A stretch of 64,000 nucleotides of DNA from positions 4,547-68,546 of the forward strand of contig NZ_JQEZ01000006.1 of NCBI RefSeq assembly GCF_000743705.1, read 5' to 3'. The notes beneath the pieces were generated by a model. The model did no database searches, was not told the DNA's origin, and worked only from the letters and a program-made list of their open reading frames with translations. Below are positions 61,389 to 64,000 of this stretch, in pieces. The position numbers and the translations under genes are program-made. This stretch comes from Ruegeria halocynthiae. Its GTDB lineage: Bacteria; Pseudomonadota; Alphaproteobacteria; Rhodobacterales; Rhodobacteraceae. Each line of letters starts with the position of its first letter. Within the stretch, counting starts at the first letter, position 1.

Positions 61389-64000
61389 ATGATGCGCGAC
61401 ATCCCCGGCGCAGCAGGCGGTTTCCTCAGTTACTTTACCCGTCACCGGACGGTGGCAAACCTGCTGTTGCTGGTGATGCTGGTTCTGGGCGCGGCGGCTA
61501 TTCCGAACATGCGGGCCCAGTTCTTTCCGGATGTGATACTTGAACGCGTCGACGTCAGCGTCACATGGGACGGGGCCGGCCCCGAGGATGTGGATAACGG
61601 CATCGTTCAGGTGCTTGAACCGGCCCTGCTGGCGGTCGAAGGGGTTGCGGCCACAACGTCGACCTCACGCGAGGGGACGGCCAGCATCCGGTTGGAGTTT
61701 GAACCCAATTGGGACATGTCCCGCGCCGTAGAAGAGGTCAGGACAGCCGTCGACAGCGTCACGAACTTGCCTGAGGACGCCGAAGAACCCTCGATTCGCC
61801 GTGGGGCCTGGCGGGATCGGGTGACGGATGTGGTCGTAACCGGCCCGGTCGCAGTGGACCAACTGGCCAGGTTCACCGACGAGCTTATCAACCGCATGTT
61901 TGCTGCCGGGGTGACGCGCACGACGATCCGGGGCCTGGCCGCGCCCCGCGTGGTAGTCGAGGTCCCGACCGCGCAGCTGATCGCCAATGACATCACCCTG
62001 TCCGAAATCGCATCAGCCGTCGCGGCCGAGGTCACGGCTAGCCCCGCAGGCGACGTGACCGGTGCCAACGCGCGCATTCGCACGGGTTCGGAAAAACGCA
62101 CCCCGGAAGAAATCGAAGGCATCACCCTGCGCAATTTTGGCGACGGATCGAAACTGCTGGTTGGGGATGTGGCGCAAATCCAGGTCCAGGGGGTGGACCG
62201 CATCCGCAGCTATTTTGTCGGCGACAATCCGGCGATGTCGATCCGGGTTGACCGCTCGAACCTTGGGGATGCCATAGAAATCCAGCACACGGTCGAAGAG
62301 GTGGTGGCCGAAATGCAGGCCAGCCTGCCCGAAGGCGTCATGGTGGAATTGATCCGGACCCGCGCGCAGGCAATCACCGATCGTCTGGATATTCTGGTCG
62401 ACAATGGCCTGGTGGGACTGGGCCTTGTGGTGTGCCTGCTGTTTCTGTTCCTGAATGCGCGCATTGCCTTTTGGGTCGCTGCGGGCATCCCGGTGGCCAT
62501 GTCGGCGGCGATTGCATTCATGTATATCGGCGGGCTGTCGATCAATATGGTGTCGCTGTTCGGGCTGATCATCACCCTGGGCATCGTCGTGGATGATGCC
62601 ATTGTTGTTGGCGAACACGCGGATTTCCGGGCGCGGCGTCTGGGGGAACCTCCGGTCGTTGCGGCGGAACGGGCGGCGCGGCGCATGGCGATGCCGGTCT
62701 TTGCCGCCACGCTGACCACCGTGATCGCCTTTTTCGGCCTGACATTGGTGGGCGGGCGGTTCGGAGAGCTGATCCGTGACATCCCCTTTACCGTGATTGC
62801 GGTTCTGATTGCCTCGCTGATCGAATGCTTTCTGATCCTGCCCAATCACATGGCGCACGCCATCAAACATTCGGCCAAGGAACATTGGTACGATCTGCCC
62901 AACCGTGTGGTTAATCGCGGGTTCCGCTGGGTGCGGGATCATCTGTTCCGCCCTCTGATCGCCTGGGCGGTCTGGGCGCGTTATGTTGTGGTGGCGCTGA
63001 TGGTGGTGGTTTTGGCCAGCCAGATTGCCATGTTTATCCGCGGAGACGTGAACTGGCGCTTTTTCAATGCGCCCGAGCGCGGCTCGGTCACCGGCAATTT
63101 CATCATGGTCGAAGGTGCCACCCGCGCCGACACACTGGCCATGATGCGCGACTTGCAACGCGCGACCGAGGAGCTGGGCCAGATTTACGAAGACCGTCAT
63201 GGGCGCAATCCCATCGACTATGTCCTGGCCGAGGTTGGCGGCTCGGCCGGATTTGGGTTGTCGGCGGCCGACGGCAAGGACGAGGATCTGCTGGGTGGTA
63301 TCTCGATCGAATTGATCGACGCCGACCTGCGCCCTTATTCCAGCTTTGAATTTGTCGGTGAGCTTCAGGACTTCGTGCCACGCCATCCCAAGGTCGAAGT
63401 GATCAGTTTCCGGGGTTGGCGGTCGGGGCCGGGCGGTGACGCCATTGACGTTCAATTCTTTGGCGCTGACGTAAATACGCTCAAGGCCGCGTCCGAGGAT
63501 CTGCAGACCGAACTGTCAAAGCACCCCGAGGTTTCGGCGCTTGAGGATAATCTGGCCTATGACAAGGAAGAATACATTCTGGACCTGACCGCGCAGGGGC
63601 AGGCGCTGGGCTTTCGGATCGAAACATTGGGCCGCGTGCTGCGGGACCGGCTGAACGGGATCGAGGCCGCGACCTTCCCCGACGGGCCGCGCAGCACCGA
63701 GATTCGCGTGGAACTGCCCGAGGGCGAGCTGACCGCAGATTTTCTGGAACGCACGCTGATGCGCACGCCCGACGGGGTCTATGTGCCGCTGGCCGATATC
63801 GTCTCGGTGGATCGCAAATCGGGCTTTTCGACGGTTCGGCGTGAAAACGGTCTGCGGGTGATTTCCGTCAACGGCGATATCTCTGAGGATGATCCGACCC
63901 GCGCGGCGGAAATCGTACGCGCCCTGACCGAAGAGGTTCTGCCCAATATCGCGGCTGAACGTCAGGTCGAGTGGCGCATGGCGGGCCTGAGCGAGCAAGA
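61389..64000 (+). CDS. RND-family efflux permease (AcrB type), C-terminal part outside window
   Basis: 870 codons visible; open to the right edge. First transmembrane helix at TVANLLLLVMLVLGAAAIP; N-terminal porter domain; TM4 motif ITLGIVVDDAIVVGEHAD with the paired aspartates of proton-driven RND pumps; second porter region from about residue 540. Belongs to the branch paired with MFP adaptors of heavy-metal-independent multidrug type. ATG at 61389 (or 61392). Substrate unknown. Confidence 0.93.
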   Translation, partial: MMRDIPGAAGGFLSYFTRHRTVANLLLLVMLVLGAAAIPNMRAQFFPDVILERVDVSVTWDGAGPEDVDNGIVQVLEPALLAVEGVAATTSTSREGTASIRLEFEPNWDMSRAVEEVRTAVDSVTNLPEDAEEPSIRRGAWRDRVTDVVVTGPVAVDQLARFTDELINRMFAAGVTRTTIRGLAAPRVVVEVPTAQLIANDITLSEIASAVAAEVTASPAGDVTGANARIRTGSEKRTPEEIEGITLRNFGDGSKLLVGDVAQIQVQGVDRIRSYFVGDNPAMSIRVDRSNLGDAIEIQHTVEEVVAEMQASLPEGVMVELIRTRAQAITDRLDILVDNGLVGLGLVVCLLFLFLNARIAFWVAAGIPVAMSAAIAFMYIGGLSINMVSLFGLIITLGIVVDDAIVVGEHADFRARRLGEPPVVAAERAARRMAMPVFAATLTTVIAFFGLTLVGGRFGELIRDIPFTVIAVLIASLIECFLILPNHMAHAIKHSAKEHWYDLPNRVVNRGFRWVRDHLFRPLIAWAVWARYVVVALMVVVLASQIAMFIRGDVNWRFFNAPERGSVTGNFIMVEGATRADTLAMMRDLQRATEELGQIYEDRHGRNPIDYVLAEVGGSAGFGLSAADGKDEDLLGGISIELIDADLRPYSSFEFVGELQDFVPRHPKVEVISFRGWRSGPGGDAIDVQFFGADVNTLKAASEDLQTELSKHPEVSALEDNLAYDKEEYILDLTAQGQALGFRIETLGRVLRDRLNGIEAATFPDGPRSTEIRVELPEGELTADFLERTLMRTPDGVYVPLADIVSVDRKSGFSTVRRENGLRVISVNGDISEDDPTRAAEIVRALTEEVLPNIAAERQVEWRMAGLSEQ

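Overview
The window looks like chromosomal DNA of a marine alphaproteobacterium of the Rhodobacteraceae, most likely the Roseobacter group. It is GC-rich and densely coded, with many ATGA-type stop/start overlaps. It carries a DddQ-type DMSP lyase gene, COQ9, a MoaD/MoaE pair, PgsA, a PyrB/pseudo-dihydroorotase pair and several short proteins of a kind I associate with Rhodobacterales. No rRNA, tRNA, CRISPR array, transposase, integrase or phage gene was recognised.

Layout. 1-1002: the 3' end of a protein built from exact 106-residue repeats. 1103-4559: a flavin oxidoreductase/GST pair facing a LysR regulator. 4574-15055: an accessory catabolic locus. Its leftward arm is a carboxymuconolactone decarboxylase-like protein, a Rieske oxygenase and an RpiR regulator. 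Its rightward arm is a dimethylglycine-dehydrogenase-like flavoprotein, an MDR dehydrogenase, DddQ, a 30-codon ORF, a small cupin, two enolase-superfamily enzymes and a class III aminotransferase, all overlapping or abutting. 15290-17392: divergent hemC and hemE. 17453-25431: CoA-transferase, ABC-2 exporter, S49 peptidase, Ca/Na antiporter, pteridine-reductase-like SDR, uvrC. 25428-34693: DMT transporter, pgsA, moaD, moaE, OmpA/BON protein, ubiA, rsmE, GNAT, gshA.

34765-39898: pheS and pheT, separated by an unusual island with an AT-rich small gene, two inverted-repeat elements and a secreted esterase. 40082-45380: YtoQ, GST, MscS, ald with divergent lrp, ppk2. 45431-52818: a CAP-domain protein with eight 15-residue repeats, rpsU, COQ9, two quinone oxidoreductases, envelope proteins. 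52815-56518: a leftward operon pyrB, two small membrane proteins, a catalytically degenerate dihydroorotase and plsY. 56579-64000: Cys-rich secreted protein, an atypical uracil-DNA glycosylase, a phosphoesterase, LysE, MoaB, and an RND adaptor with its permease running off the right edge.

The most interesting system is 4574-15055. DddQ keeps every metal-site residue at the published numbering. Both enolase-superfamily proteins keep the two catalytic lysines expected of a 1,1-proton-transfer epimerase, like hydroxyproline-betaine epimerase. A Rieske oxygenase and an FAD/folate demethylase accompany them. My inference is that the locus takes apart an N-methylated or sulfonium zwitterion (a betaine or osmolyte): stereo-inversion, oxidative demethylation, beta-elimination, then transamination. 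The substrate cannot be read from sequence.
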